From the NCBI RefSeq assembly GCF_005886105.2, contig NZ_PNCO02000001.1:1113001-1177000 (forward strand): a DNA stretch of 64,000 nucleotides. The letters are read 5' to 3'. This document shows positions 17,628-27,098 of the stretch, in pieces; the stretch's first letter is position 1, and every line of letters begins with the position of its first letter. This DNA comes from Pseudoalteromonas galatheae (GTDB lineage: Bacteria; Pseudomonadota; Gammaproteobacteria; Enterobacterales; Alteromonadaceae). The notes below the pieces were generated by a model that had not been told where the DNA came from, did not search any database, and worked only from the letters and a program-made list of their open reading frames with translations. The position numbers and the translations under genes are program-made.

Positions 17628-19109
17628 TTGGAGATAGGTACGATAATCTCTCTCGCACTGTATTTTATTGCGATGTTGGGAATTGGGTTATACGCATATA
17701 AAAAGTCGACCAGTGATGTGTCAGGCTACATGTTGGGCGGTCGTAGCTTACCACCAAGTGTAGCGGCACTTTCAGCTGGTGCATCCGACATGAGTGGTTG
17801 GATCTTGATGGGTCTACCTGGCGCCATGTTCTTGTATGGTTTTAGCAGTACATGGATTGCAATTGGCCTTGTGATCGGTGCTTGGCTTAACTATTTATTG
17901 GTTGCACCACGCCTACGTGTTTACACTGAGTATGCAAATGATGCGATCACCATTCCTGACTATTTTGCAAATCGTTTCGAAGATAAAGGAAACGCGTTAA
18001 GAATAGTGTCGGCATTAGTGATCATTGTTTTCTTCACGCTATATACCTCTTCTGGTGTTGTTGCTGGTGGTAAACTATTTGAGAGCTCTTTTGGCCTAAG
18101 TTATGAGAGCGGCTTATATATCACAACTAGTGTTGTTGTACTTTATACTCTATTTGGTGGCTTTTTAGCAGTAAGTCTGACTGATTTTGTCCAAGGCTGC
18201 ATTATGTTTATCGCTTTGATTCTAGTGCCTTTAGTTACCTTCTCACTGCTCGATAATCCGCTATCTCAAACACTAAATGAGTTAAATCCAACGATGTTAA
18301 CTTGGGTTGGCTCGGCGGGTGCAATTGGCATTATTTCAGCCATGTCCTGGGGCCTTGGCTACTTTGGTCAACCTCACATTATTGTGCGCTTTATGTCAGT
18401 CCGTAGTGTGAAAGACATGCCAACGGCACGACGCATAGGTATGAGCTGGATGATAGTTGCTGCGCTTGGTGCTGTGGGTACTGGTTTGTTTGGTGCCGCT
18501 TATGCTCATGAATATGGGATTGTTGTGGATGATTCCGAAACCATTTTCTTGATTTTATCTCAGCTGTTGTTCCACCCACTAATTGCGGGATTCTTACTTG
18601 CAGCTATTCTTGCAGCAATTATGAGTACCATTTCTTCACAGCTGTTGGTGAGTTCGAGCTCGTTAACGGAAGATTTTTATAAGATTTTCTTGAATAAGCA
18701 CGCTTCGGATAAAGAGCTGGTGCTTGTTGGCCGTACTAGCGTGTTAGTTGTAGCGCTTGCTGCAATTTACCTTGCGTATGACAGAGATAGCTCGATTCTA
18801 GATCTTGTAAGTAATGCTTGGGCTGGTTTTGGTGCGGCATTTGGCCCACTGGTGCTGATAAGTTTATTCTGGTCTCGCATGAACTTTGCTGGAGCACTTG
18901 CTGGTATGGTATCTGGTGCGGTGACTGTGTTGGTATGGATCTATGGTCCATTTACCTATAATGGTGAGCCGCTTAGCGCGACATTATATGAAATTGTTCC
19001 TGGATTCATTGTTGCGACAATCGCTATCTTTGTTGTTAGCTTGATGACTAAAGCGCCGAGTAAAGAGATCACGACCCTATTTGATAAAGTAGAAAAAGCG
19101 CTTGATTAA
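17628..19109 (+). CDS. putP: Sodium/proline symporter PutP
   Basis: A 493-residue member of the sodium:solute symporter family with 13 predicted membrane helices. The N-terminal segment (GYMLGGRSLPPSVAALSAGASDMSGWILMGLPG) contains the sodium- and proline-site residues of PutP, and AIMSTISSQLLVSSSSLTEDFYK near residue 335 is the other family signature. The start is TTG at 17628, five bases after a perfect AGGAGG, which decides it. No putA or proline-utilisation regulator is adjacent. Confidence 0.93.
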   Translation: MEIGTIISLALYFIAMLGIGLYAYKKSTSDVSGYMLGGRSLPPSVAALSAGASDMSGWILMGLPGAMFLYGFSSTWIAIGLVIGAWLNYLLVAPRLRVYTEYANDAITIPDYFANRFEDKGNALRIVSALVIIVFFTLYTSSGVVAGGKLFESSFGLSYESGLYITTSVVVLYTLFGGFLAVSLTDFVQGCIMFIALILVPLVTFSLLDNPLSQTLNELNPTMLTWVGSAGAIGIISAMSWGLGYFGQPHIIVRFMSVRSVKDMPTARRIGMSWMIVAALGAVGTGLFGAAYAHEYGIVVDDSETIFLILSQLLFHPLIAGFLLAAILAAIMSTISSQLLVSSSSLTEDFYKIFLNKHASDKELVLVGRTSVLVVALAAIYLAYDRDSSILDLVSNAWAGFGAAFGPLVLISLFWSRMNFAGALAGMVSGAVTVLVWIYGPFTYNGEPLSATLYEIVPGFIVATIAIFVVSLMTKAPSKEITTLFDKVEKALD

Positions 19110-19126
19110 AGTCAGTTGAAGCGAAT

Positions 19127-19155
19127 AAAAAACGGAGCGACAAGCTCCGTTTTTT
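19127..19155. terminator. Bidirectional terminator between putP and bcp
   Basis: AAAAAACGGAGC (19127-19138) pairs with GCTCCGTTTTTT (19144-19155) around GACAA. The A and T tracts on both sides allow it to serve the convergent putP and bcp transcripts. Confidence 0.9.
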
Positions 19156-19186
19156 ATTCCAAATATATACAGCTCAACTTGCTACG

Positions 19187-19660
19187 TTAAGCCTGTCCTT
19201 TTAAGTGATTAATCACAACCTCGTGGTGATCTTTGGTTTTAAACTTATTGAACACATGCTTGATGGTACCGTCTTGACCAACTAAGAAAGATAGGCGATG
19301 AATACCATCATATTCTTTACCCATAAATTTCTTTAGTCCCCATACACCGAACTCGTCAGCAATAGCGTGGTCTTCATCCGAAAGTAAGTCAAAATTCAGC
19401 TCTTTTTTGTTTTCAAAGTTCTTTAACTTTTTCACAGGATCTGGACTAATGCCGACGGCAATCGTGTTTAAGTCAGCCAGTTCGGCTTTGTGGTCACGCA
19501 GATTTTCAGCTTGTACAGTACACCCTGGAGTCGACGCTTTGGGATAAAAATAGACTAACACTTGGTGAGACTTTAGCAGGGTAGCAAGCTCTACAGTCTC
19601 GTCATTTTGATTTTGCAGTGAAAATAGTGGCGCTTTATCACCAGCTTTTAAAGTATTCAT
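19187..19660 (-). CDS. bcp: Thioredoxin-dependent thiol peroxidase Bcp
   Basis: A 157-residue peroxiredoxin of the Bcp/PrxQ group that reduces hydroperoxides. The peroxidatic cysteine is C47 in FYPKASTPGCTVQAENLRDH. E. coli Bcp has a resolving cysteine five residues later; here that position is occupied by another residue and C47 is the only cysteine in the protein, so this is a 1-Cys form needing an external thiol. It is downstream of gcvR in the same orientation, the same pair as in E. coli. Confidence 0.94.
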   Translation of the reverse strand: MNTLKAGDKAPLFSLQNQNDETVELATLLKSHQVLVYFYPKASTPGCTVQAENLRDHKAELADLNTIAVGISPDPVKKLKNFENKKELNFDLLSDEDHAIADEFGVWGLKKFMGKEYDGIHRLSFLVGQDGTIKHVFNKFKTKDHHEVVINHLKGQA

Positions 19661-19669
19661 AGTAAATCC

Positions 19670-20203
19670 TTAGCGAATGCGTCTAAATATATAGTCTACG
19701 TTTAAGGAGTGAGAAAGATCTTCGAACTGAACTTTAAAGTTGTCAATATCCACATCCACAGGGATATTAAACTCAAGCTCGCAGCGCATGTGTAGTTCGT
19801 CATCTTGTTCAAAGGTATCGGACTTCAGTGAACAAATATTCACTCCTTGAGCTGCGAAATAGCGCGTTACTTTACTTAACGTACCAGGAGTATCTAGTCC
19901 TTCATATTCCAAAGTATAACCTGCACTGTACTCGCCTTGTTGATGGCTTGCGGTGCGTTTCATCATAGTTAAGAGTCCAAGCTCCATCCCTTTGGCAGGT
20001 AAGGTGTGCTCGACACGACTAATAGACGCCATATCACCGGCAAGTAGCATGATAAAGGTAAATTCATTTCCCAATATCGCAATTCTACTGTCAATAATAT
20101 TACAATTGCAGTCACTTACAAGCTGTGTCAATTCGCCAACAATACCAGATCTGTCTTCTCCAATGGCGGTTAAGACAAGTTGATGGTTTGCATGCATGGT
20201 CAT
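19670..20203 (-). CDS. gcvR: Glycine cleavage system transcriptional repressor GcvR
   Basis: A protein with two ACT domains (about residues 5-80 and 90-170) that in E. coli binds glycine and blocks GcvA-mediated activation of the glycine cleavage operon. The N-terminal ACT domain reads HQLVLTAIGEDRSGIVGELTQLV. I chose the ATG at 20203 because AGAGG lies six bases upstream; an in-frame start at 20236 adds eleven residues that do not fit the family. It precedes bcp by nine bases. In E. coli dapA and bamC follow on the divergent side; here dapA is missing. Confidence 0.88.
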   Translation of the reverse strand: MTMHANHQLVLTAIGEDRSGIVGELTQLVSDCNCNIIDSRIAILGNEFTFIMLLAGDMASISRVEHTLPAKGMELGLLTMMKRTASHQQGEYSAGYTLEYEGLDTPGTLSKVTRYFAAQGVNICSLKSDTFEQDDELHMRCELEFNIPVDVDIDNFKVQFEDLSHSLNVDYIFRRIR

Positions 20204-20535
20204 TTTGGAACCTCTGATTTCACGTAATGCGCCCAAGGTTAATAATTAACGCGAAATACTACCATATCTGAGTTTTAGCGCTAGCGCGTTGTAATAAAAA
20301 ATAGAATTGTGCCTGCAAGGCATGGTTGCTTGTTTTTCTAATGTATGACAAGTAACATAGGGCAAAATTTTGGCTATGAAATACATGTTCCCAATATATT
20401 TGGTGGAATATTCGATGTCATAGCACTAACAATTCAGAGATTGTCAATTTTTGGCAACTTTGTGTGAACCAATTCGGCAATCCTAAATCATAACTTTGAT
20501 TCGAATAACAATAGGGTTTGCTAAGGAGTAAATGA
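20204..20535. other. Divergent intergenic region gcvR / bamC
   Basis: These 332 bases hold no recognisable gene and no remnant of dapA, which occupies this place in E. coli. The sequence is AT-rich and must carry both divergent promoters, but I cannot assign boxes with confidence. Confidence 0.5.
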
Positions 20536-21594
20536 GTGCAGTATTGGATCCCAAAATCACTGGTTCTTGGAATTGCCGTGAGCCTAAGCGGCTGTAGTAT
20601 TTTCACAAATGATGCACATCATGAAAGAAATTATCGTGCAAATGCTCCGGTGAAAGCCCCTGAAGGCTTGGCTCAACCTTACCGAGATCCTGAGTTTGCA
20701 ATGCCAGTTGGTCAATATGAAAACACGGCCGAGCCTATAAGCTACCGTGCACCGCAGCAAGTTTTGACAGTTGCGCAAGGCAGTTGGGTCGAGCAGGGTG
20801 AAGACGTCGCAAGGATCTTTTTTGATAAGAATGACGGTATAGAAGATTTACCGGCATTTATTTGGCGCGCTGTGGATGGCGTTGTAGCAATGCACAACGC
20901 AGGGCTTGAAAGTGATAACAAAGCACAAGGGACAGTGACGACAACTTGGTATTCTCTGATCAAACCAAAAGAAGGCTGGTTTTGGGAAGAAAGTGTAGAG
21001 CCATCCAAGCAAAAGTTTAAATTTACCTTGGAGCAAAAAGAGCACCAGCGCACCGCATCACTTCGTGCGGAGTTGGTCGATTATCAAGGTGATGACGAGT
21101 TAACTGCGCTTCTAAAGAACCATTTAGAAGTACGAGCACTTAATGAAGTTGTAACCGAGTTTGACTATCAATATCGTCTACTACAAGTTGAAATGCGTAA
21201 GCGCCAAGGGGTACTGGCACTTGAACTTGGTTTTGACAAAAATGGTGATTCGGCGCTATTGACTGAAAAAGGTCAAGAAGCGGTGCTTGATCGTTTCTCT
21301 AACTTCCTCGAAAGAAGTAACTTTACGGTTGTCCGTGTTGATAGGGAAAAGCAGGAAGTCTTGGTACGTTACGAAGCGCCTGAAAGCAGCGTTTGGGACT
21401 CTATCTGGGGTGATGAAGCAGTTGTATTGCCAATAGACAATGGTGATTACACGATAAAGATCGCGCAAGCGCAGGATACGCGTACGTCAATTACTTGGAG
21501 GGATAGCGAAGGTAACGTACTTGATGCAAACACTATGAATAATCTGCATCAAGCCTTAATCACTTTGCTTAGGCAAAAAGGTCTAACGATTTAA
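20536..21594 (+). CDS. bamC: Outer membrane assembly lipoprotein BamC (NlpB)
   Basis: A lipoprotein subunit of the BAM complex, which inserts beta-barrels into the outer membrane. The signal peptide ends in the lipobox LSGC (C20), followed by the long unstructured segment that binds BamD (about residues 25-75, with YRDPEFAMP) and two helix-grip domains. The start is GTG at 20536 with AAGGAGT six bases before it; an ATG at 20532 is in another frame and stops quickly. Length 352 is usual. Confidence 0.92.
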   Translation: MQYWIPKSLVLGIAVSLSGCSIFTNDAHHERNYRANAPVKAPEGLAQPYRDPEFAMPVGQYENTAEPISYRAPQQVLTVAQGSWVEQGEDVARIFFDKNDGIEDLPAFIWRAVDGVVAMHNAGLESDNKAQGTVTTTWYSLIKPKEGWFWEESVEPSKQKFKFTLEQKEHQRTASLRAELVDYQGDDELTALLKNHLEVRALNEVVTEFDYQYRLLQVEMRKRQGVLALELGFDKNGDSALLTEKGQEAVLDRFSNFLERSNFTVVRVDREKQEVLVRYEAPESSVWDSIWGDEAVVLPIDNGDYTIKIAQAQDTRTSITWRDSEGNVLDANTMNNLHQALITLLRQKGLTI

Positions 21595-21615
21595 TAAATA
21601 TAATAATTTAAAAAC

Positions 21616-21646
21616 GAAAAGAGCTTCGGCTCTTTTCTTTGTTTTT
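21616..21646 (+). terminator. Rho-independent terminator after bamC
   Basis: GAAAAGAGC (21616-21624) and GCTCTTTTC (21629-21637) form a nine-pair stem closed by a UUCG tetraloop, followed by TTTGTTTTT. It lies immediately before the YjiH-family gene. Confidence 0.9.
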
Positions 21647-21659
21647 GTGGAAGTAAAAA

Positions 21660-23030
21660 ATGACTGAGAGCACTATGACACCACGCTCCACTTTACAAAC
21701 GTGGTTTGCGTTTATCGTACCGTCATTGATTGGTATTTTTTTGTTTATGACGCCGGTGGCGGTTGGGGAGGCAATGACTATCCCGATTGCAGTGATGGCA
21801 AAATGGTTGCAAGCGCAACTAGCCCATTTTATGAAAGATATGATCGTTGCAATAGTATGTATTACAGGGATCATGAGTCTGGTGGTTAAACTTCTAAGAC
21901 CCCAAGCGCTATTAAAAATAACCATAATAAAACACCTGTTCGATGTAAGCTGGATTTGGTTAATAACCCGACTAGTTGGTATGGTGTTTATTGTGCTTAC
22001 CTTCAATGGTGTTGGTCCAGAAGCGATCCATTCGGAAAATACAGGGGCGTTAGTGCTCAATGACCTTTTGCCCGTGCTATTTTGTGTATTCATTTTAGCC
22101 GGACTATTGCTGCCACTCTTGCTTAACTTTGGCTTGCTTGAGATGGTTGGTACGCTTTTGACTAAAGTGATGCGACCATTATTCGGCGTGCCCGGACGTA
22201 GTGCCGTAAACTGTGTTGCATCTTGGCTTGGTGATGGTAGCGTCGGTATTCTGATGACCGCTCGCCAATACGAAGATAAGCATTACACACAACGAGAAGC
22301 AGCGATCATTGGTACTACATTCTCTGCGGTTTCCATCACCTTTTGTTTAGTCGTTATTGGTCAAGTCAAACTGGAACACTTGTTTGCACCATTTTATTTG
22401 ACCGTATGTGCAGCTGGTTTTGTTGCAGCGATTATCGTGCCGCGCTTACCACCGCTCAGATTTAAAAAAGATATTTATGTTGATGGTAGCGATCATAATG
22501 AAGATTCGGAAGCAGTGCCTAAAGGGAAGGGGTTGTTGAGTCACTCTCTAGATATAGCACTTACTAAGGCAAAAACAGCACCAAGTATTAAAGGAACGGT
22601 AAAAGAAGGCTTATATAACGCATTGGATATGGTTTTTGCTGTATTACCAGTAGTAATGGCTGTTGGTACATTTGCGTTGATCATTGCTGAGCATACGCCA
22701 GTATTTCAATATTTAGGTACGCCTTTCGTTCCTTACCTCGAGTTACTCAATGTGGCAGAGGCAGAAAAGGCGGCCCAGACAATCGTTGTTGGCTTTGCGG
22801 ATATGTTTATTCCGTCAATTCTTGCCGCAGGCTCCATTGAAAGCGATACCACTCGATTTATCGTCGCTGCCATGAGCGTAACTCAGCTTATCTATATGTC
22901 AGAAGTGGGTGCGTTACTGTTGGGCAGTAAAATTCCGGTGAACTTATGGGAGCTATTCTTAATCTTCATTTTAAGAACGCTTGTGACTTTGCCTGTCATT
23001 GTCTTCATGGCTAAGTGGCTGGTTGGTTGA
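21660..23030 (+). CDS. YjiH family inner-membrane protein (nucleoside-recognition/Gate domain)
   Basis: A 456-residue polytopic membrane protein with about ten hydrophobic segments. The central region (FGVPGRSAVNCVASWLGDGSVGILMTARQYE) and the closing segment (SVTQLIYMSEVGALLLGSKIPVN) are characteristic of the YjiH family, which carries the Gate domain of nucleoside transporters. The substrate is unknown. A short hydrophilic insertion (about residues 270-305) separates two membrane blocks. It stands alone between the bamC terminator and a large hairpin. Confidence 0.8.
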   Translation: MTESTMTPRSTLQTWFAFIVPSLIGIFLFMTPVAVGEAMTIPIAVMAKWLQAQLAHFMKDMIVAIVCITGIMSLVVKLLRPQALLKITIIKHLFDVSWIWLITRLVGMVFIVLTFNGVGPEAIHSENTGALVLNDLLPVLFCVFILAGLLLPLLLNFGLLEMVGTLLTKVMRPLFGVPGRSAVNCVASWLGDGSVGILMTARQYEDKHYTQREAAIIGTTFSAVSITFCLVVIGQVKLEHLFAPFYLTVCAAGFVAAIIVPRLPPLRFKKDIYVDGSDHNEDSEAVPKGKGLLSHSLDIALTKAKTAPSIKGTVKEGLYNALDMVFAVLPVVMAVGTFALIIAEHTPVFQYLGTPFVPYLELLNVAEAEKAAQTIVVGFADMFIPSILAAGSIESDTTRFIVAAMSVTQLIYMSEVGALLLGSKIPVNLWELFLIFILRTLVTLPVIVFMAKWLVG

Positions 23031-23036
23031 TCCTAT

Positions 23037-23072
23037 TAGAGATGAGCAATTTATGCTGATTGCTCATCTCTA
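23037..23072. terminator. Long stem-loop after the YjiH-family gene
   Basis: TAGAGATGAGCAAT (23037-23050) pairs without mismatch with ATTGCTCATCTCTA (23059-23072); the loop is eight bases. No T run follows, so it may protect the 3' end of the mRNA rather than terminate by itself. Confidence 0.55.
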
Positions 23073-23115
23073 GCTTCATTTGGGTTATGACACGAAATAA
23101 CCTGAACATGAGGCA

Positions 23116-23346
23116 TCATAACCTGTTGATATCTTTTTTCACTTGATAACCCTCGTCCGTTACAATTTGTTCCAAAGTAGCAACTCTAGATTTTAACGCG
23201 TTTATTTCCGATTGCAGCTGTTCTCGTTCTTCTTTACTGTGAGAATCCATTTTTTTAAATTCTAAGCGGCGTTTATAAATCTCACTGATTATTCCGCTAC
23301 CAACACAGATAAGCACAATGAGAAAAACCATCGTAGTGCCAGACAT
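23116..23346 (-). CDS. Small membrane protein with coiled coil, PspB-like
   Basis: A 76-residue protein: one N-terminal membrane helix (about residues 5-24), then a charged coiled coil (LEFKKMDSHSKEEREQLQSEINALKSRVATLEQIVTDEG). Size, topology and the helix followed by RVATLEQIV resemble phage-shock protein B, which with PspC senses inner-membrane stress. No pspA or pspC is nearby, so the assignment is by resemblance only. A monocistronic gene, divergent from nothing close by. Confidence 0.6.
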   Translation of the reverse strand: MSGTTMVFLIVLICVGSGIISEIYKRRLEFKKMDSHSKEEREQLQSEINALKSRVATLEQIVTDEGYQVKKDINRL

Positions 23347-23414
23347 AATGCATTTACTCCTTTGTTGTTAATAAGTGATACCAAGATAAGTTTATTGTAG
23401 TGTAGACAAGTGAC

Positions 23415-23455
23415 AATAAAAAATGGCACCACGATTTATCATCATGATGCCATTT
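23415..23455 (-). terminator. Terminator after sdaA
   Basis: On the minus strand AAATGGCA (23455-23448) pairs with TGCCATTT (23428-23421) and is followed by a T run (opposite the A tract at 23417-23423). The loop is about 19 bases with internal pairing. It is placed correctly to end the sdaA transcript. Confidence 0.6.
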
Positions 23456-23471
23456 AGTGTTTTATAAAGTG

Positions 23472-23489
23472 AACTGACAATTGTCAGTT
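23472..23489. promoter_or_regulatory. 18-bp perfect palindrome at the sdaA stop codon
   Basis: AACTGACAATTGTCAGTT is a perfect 18-bp palindrome overlapping the sdaA stop codon. It has no loop, so a protein-binding site is as likely as an RNA structure. The binding factor is unknown. Confidence 0.35.
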
Positions 23490-24864
23490 AACACTCAATA
23501 ATATTTACTGCCAATCCACCGCGCGCGGTTTCTTTATACTTGGTTTTCATGTCGTTACCAGTATCAAGCATCGTTTTAATCACTTTATCTAGTGACACTT
23601 TTTGATCGCCCGTACCGCGCAAAGCAAGACGAGATGCGTTAATGGCTTTAATAGAACCCATTGCATTACGCTCAATACACGGAACTTGCACAAGCCCACC
23701 GACAGGGTCGCAGGTTAGGCCCAGATTATGCTCCATGCCAATCTCGGCGGCGTTTTCAACGTGTACGACGTTACCACCCATGATTTCGGTTAGAGCACCA
23801 GCAGCCATTGAACATGCAACTCCTACTTCACCTTGGCATCCAACTTCAGCACCAGAAATAGAAGCATTCTTCTTATATAAGATCCCAATTGCCGCAGCAG
23901 TAAGAAGGTAACGTGTGGCAATCTCTATATCCACTTCTTTGATAAAAGTGTGATAGTACATTAACACCGCTGGAAGAATACCGGCTGCGCCATTAGTTGG
24001 TGCGGTCACTACGCGGCCGCCTGCTGCATTTTCTTCGTTAACTGCTAGTGCAAACAAATCCACCCAATCCATTGCGCGTAGCGGATCTTGGTGCGTTTCT
24101 ACACTGAGTTTTAAATACAGGCTAGGTGCACGACGACGAACCTTTAAACCGCCCGGTAAAATACCTTCGGTTTTCATACCACGTTCAATACAAGCTTTCA
24201 TCACCTGCCAGATATGGAATAGCGTATCTTTGATTTCAGATTCTTTACGTAGCGTTTTCTCGTTGGCCATCATTAACGAAGACACACTGAGCCCAGACTC
24301 TTTACACATTTCCAGTAGCTCGGCGGCTGAATTGAATGGGTAAGGTGCGGGGTTTTCTGTTCTGATATCTAGCGCTGCTTGCTTTTCAGCTTCAAAATTC
24401 TGGTCGGTAACGATAAAGCCGCCACCAATCGAGTAGTAAATTTGGCTATGAGCAAGCTCTTCGCCTTTGTATGCTTTAATTTCCATTGCATTGGAGTGCT
24501 TAGGCAGCGTTTTTCGACGGTGAAAAACAATCGCGCCTTGCTTAGGAAATTTTACTTTATGTTGCTTGTCGAGATAGATAACCTGTTCATTTTCTATGGT
24601 TTCTAAGATCTCTGGTACCAGATCTGCATCTATGGTCTCAGGGTCGTAACCCGCAAGTCCCAAAATAACAGCTTTGCCAGAGCCGTGGCCAATTCCTGTT
24701 TGGCCTAAAGAACCGAACAGTTCCACTTTCACCGAAGTGATATCATCAACGATGCCTTGTGCCTGAAGGTCTTGTACGAATAACCTAGAAGCACGCATTG
24801 GTCCCACTGTATGAGAGGAAGAAGGGCCAATACCGATACTAAACATATCGAATGCACTGATCAT
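23488..24864 (-). CDS. sdaA: L-serine ammonia-lyase (serine dehydratase), iron-sulfur type
   Basis: Converts L-serine to pyruvate and ammonia using a [4Fe-4S] cluster. The 458-residue single-chain form starts with the signature [21 protein letters not shown] and has a C-terminal catalytic domain with the cluster cysteines in [15 protein letters not shown] and [17 protein letters not shown]. Sequence is closest to SdaA/SdaB of enterics; which paralogue cannot be told here. No serine transporter (sdaC) lies next to it. Confidence 0.93.
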   Translation of the reverse strand: MISAFDMFSIGIGPSSSHTVGPMRASRLFVQDLQAQGIVDDITSVKVELFGSLGQTGIGHGSGKAVILGLAGYDPETIDADLVPEILETIENEQVIYLDKQHKVKFPKQGAIVFHRRKTLPKHSNAMEIKAYKGEELAHSQIYYSIGGGFIVTDQNFEAEKQAALDIRTENPAPYPFNSAAELLEMCKESGLSVSSLMMANEKTLRKESEIKDTLFHIWQVMKACIERGMKTEGILPGGLKVRRRAPSLYLKLSVETHQDPLRAMDWVDLFALAVNEENAAGGRVVTAPTNGAAGILPAVLMYYHTFIKEVDIEIATRYLLTAAAIGILYKKNASISGAEVGCQGEVGVACSMAAGALTEIMGGNVVHVENAAEIGMEHNLGLTCDPVGGLVQVPCIERNAMGSIKAINASRLALRGTGDQKVSLDKVIKTMLDTGNDMKTKYKETARGGLAVNIIEC

Positions 24865-25033
24865 AAATTTTACTCACATTGCCTTTAAAACGGACGCCAT
24901 CATAACGTGTCTAATTAGGGAAGTAACCCATAATCGGCAAAAGTATATGCCAGTTTTGCAGTAAGCATGATAGAAAGGTCTCTAATCTGCAAGGTGGAGG
25001 TGGATTTTAAAAAAAGGTCTTACCAGTTAAGGG

Positions 25034-25594
25034 CTAAAATAGGGCGGTGAACTGTTTGACGATTTTTGCCGTTGCGCCCCACAGTAAACCGTGCGCTGTC
25101 ATAAACCCGTCGAGTGAAACGGGTTTGCCTTTATTGGTAAAACGGAAGGTTCGCCAATTCTTGGCCGTGCTTAATTGGTTTAATGGCACTGTAAAGGTTT
25201 GTTGCACTTCGTCGCTTTGATTTACCCAAGTCGCATCTTGTTGTACAGAAGCTACAACGGGAGTGATTTGGTAACCGGTGAGTGTTTGCATAAACGGTAA
25301 TATGCCCAGAACTTGAGACTCAGAGATTGTCAGGCCTATCTCTTCTTCGGTCTCGCGCAGTGCAGTGTTGATGATATTACTATCTTGTTGTTCGACTTTG
25401 CCGCCAGGAAAGCAAATTTGACTTGGATGGCTTGGTAATTCGCTGCTGCGTTTGCAAAACAACAGGTGGGCACTAGCATTTACATCAACAATAGGAATAA
25501 GCACCGCACTTTGCTTGAGAGGATGCAGCGTGGTTGGTGTTTGCGCCATGATGGGGGCTAACATAAATTGCGATATAACCTGATCAATCTTCAT
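25034..25594 (-). CDS. nudL: CoA pyrophosphatase, Nudix family (NudL-like)
   Basis: A 186-residue Nudix hydrolase. The CoA-specific UPF0035 motif precedes the Nudix box: CKRSSELPSHPSQICFPGGK, then ALRETEEEIGL. As in E. coli NudL, the first Glu of the general Nudix box is replaced, which is normal for this subfamily. It overlaps the 3' end of pabB by 11 bases, so the two are translated as an operon; the same pair is found in E. coli. Confidence 0.9.
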   Translation of the reverse strand: MKIDQVISQFMLAPIMAQTPTTLHPLKQSAVLIPIVDVNASAHLLFCKRSSELPSHPSQICFPGGKVEQQDSNIINTALRETEEEIGLTISESQVLGILPFMQTLTGYQITPVVASVQQDATWVNQSDEVQQTFTVPLNQLSTAKNWRTFRFTNKGKPVSLDGFMTAHGLLWGATAKIVKQFTALF

Positions 25595-26933
25595 TCAATA
25601 CCGGGAGAATTTTATTCACTTTGTGGTAAGTCTCTTCAAACTCTAACTGAACTTGAGAGTCTTTGACTATACCACCACCTGCCCAGCAATGTATCCTATT
25701 TTGATGACAAACTAGGGTTCTGATAGTGATAGAGGTATCCATATTACCACAGGCGCTAAGGTAGCCGATTGAGCCACAGTAAACGCTTCGTCTGTGAGGC
25801 TCTAGTTCTTCGATGATTTCCATGGCGCGGATCTTAGGGGCACCTGTTATAGAGCCACCGGGGAAGGCGGCTTCGAGTTGATCAACAGCGCATTTACCCT
25901 CGGCTAGTTTAGACGTTACTGTGCTGACTAGATGGTGGACCGCAGGAAAACTCTCGATTGCAAAGAGTGATGGAACCGCAACAGAACCCGGCTTGGCCAC
26001 TTTACCTAAGTCGTTACGTAGTAGGTCAACTATCATGACGTTCTCGGCTCGGTCTTTGCTGCTGTTTCTCAGTTTTTCAGCTTGCGCTTTGTCGGCGTCA
26101 GTATTTGGTAACCTTGGCAAGGTGCCTTTAATCGGTTTAGTTTCTACAATGTTGTCTTTAACTTGAATAAAGCGCTCCGGCGACACCGAAACTATAGCAC
26201 TGTCTCCCAAGTTAAAAAATGCAGAGAAAGGCGCTTGGTTGTGGTTTCGAAGCTTTTTATACGCGAGCCACGGAGCTCCCTCAAAGTGAGCAGTGAAGCG
26301 CTGTGCTAGATTTATTTGATAACAGTCGCCACTTAACAAATAAGATTGAATGCGCTCAAAGTTTTGCTCGTATTTTGCTCTAGTCATGTTTGACTGCCAC
26401 TGTGATGTCAGTCTAAATGGCTCGAACGCTGAGGTGTCTTCGAGCCGCTGCAAATACATTTCCAACCTCTGTGTATCAGGTTGAGACACATAAAACCAAG
26501 CTTTGACTACTTTGTCATAAATTAGCGCGTCTGGATACAAGCCAACACAGGCGTCGGGAAGCTTAATATCATGTTCCGCACAATGTGATATGTGTTCAAT
26601 ATAACGGCCAAGATCATAGCCAAAATAACCAAGCCAACCGCCATTAAAAGGTAAATCATGGGGAGCACTGCAATTACTAAACTGGGCAAGCTTATCTTTC
26701 ATCACAGTGAAAATAGATTCAATCTGCAGCTTGCCGTCTAAAAATACATTTCCGTCTTTAGCTTCAAGTAAATTAATTGGTGCAATCGCAATGATATCGT
26801 AGCGGCTATTGATGTGATCAGAATCGCTGGAATCTAACAGGATAGCCTGAGATTCGTTTGCAAAGTGTTCAAATAATTCTAGTGCATTATGCCTAATGTC
26901 TAATTTTGTACAGTTTATTCGCTCGTTTATCAT
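25584..26933 (-). CDS. pabB: Aminodeoxychorismate synthase component I PabB
   Basis: Makes 4-amino-4-deoxychorismate from chorismate for folate synthesis, with PabA supplying ammonia. The 449-residue chorismate-binding enzyme has PIKGTLPR, where the lysine forms the aminodeoxychorismate-type active site and distinguishes it from anthranilate synthase TrpE, then GSITGAPKIRAMEIIEELEP and the C-terminal GNMDTSITIRTL. It is divergent from the fumarase gene across 165 bp. Confidence 0.93.
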   Translation of the reverse strand: MINERINCTKLDIRHNALELFEHFANESQAILLDSSDSDHINSRYDIIAIAPINLLEAKDGNVFLDGKLQIESIFTVMKDKLAQFSNCSAPHDLPFNGGWLGYFGYDLGRYIEHISHCAEHDIKLPDACVGLYPDALIYDKVVKAWFYVSQPDTQRLEMYLQRLEDTSAFEPFRLTSQWQSNMTRAKYEQNFERIQSYLLSGDCYQINLAQRFTAHFEGAPWLAYKKLRNHNQAPFSAFFNLGDSAIVSVSPERFIQVKDNIVETKPIKGTLPRLPNTDADKAQAEKLRNSSKDRAENVMIVDLLRNDLGKVAKPGSVAVPSLFAIESFPAVHHLVSTVTSKLAEGKCAVDQLEAAFPGGSITGAPKIRAMEIIEELEPHRRSVYCGSIGYLSACGNMDTSITIRTLVCHQNRIHCWAGGGIVKDSQVQLEFEETYHKVNKILPVLNED

Positions 26934-27098
26934 TTACTTGACCTGCAAAGCTAGCCCCAAACGGGCGGGGAGGTTATCATAGTTACCTGCTATTCCATAG
27001 TTTAAGGTATTGAAATTGACTTTCTGATGCTGAATAACAACAATTGCCAGCAAAAGTTTCAATACCAAAAAAATACCGTCGAAAATTGAGGAACCGTC

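Noticed and set aside
24865..25033. Possible riboswitch upstream of serine dehydratase
   Set aside because: The leader is short and shows no conserved core of a glycine or other known riboswitch.
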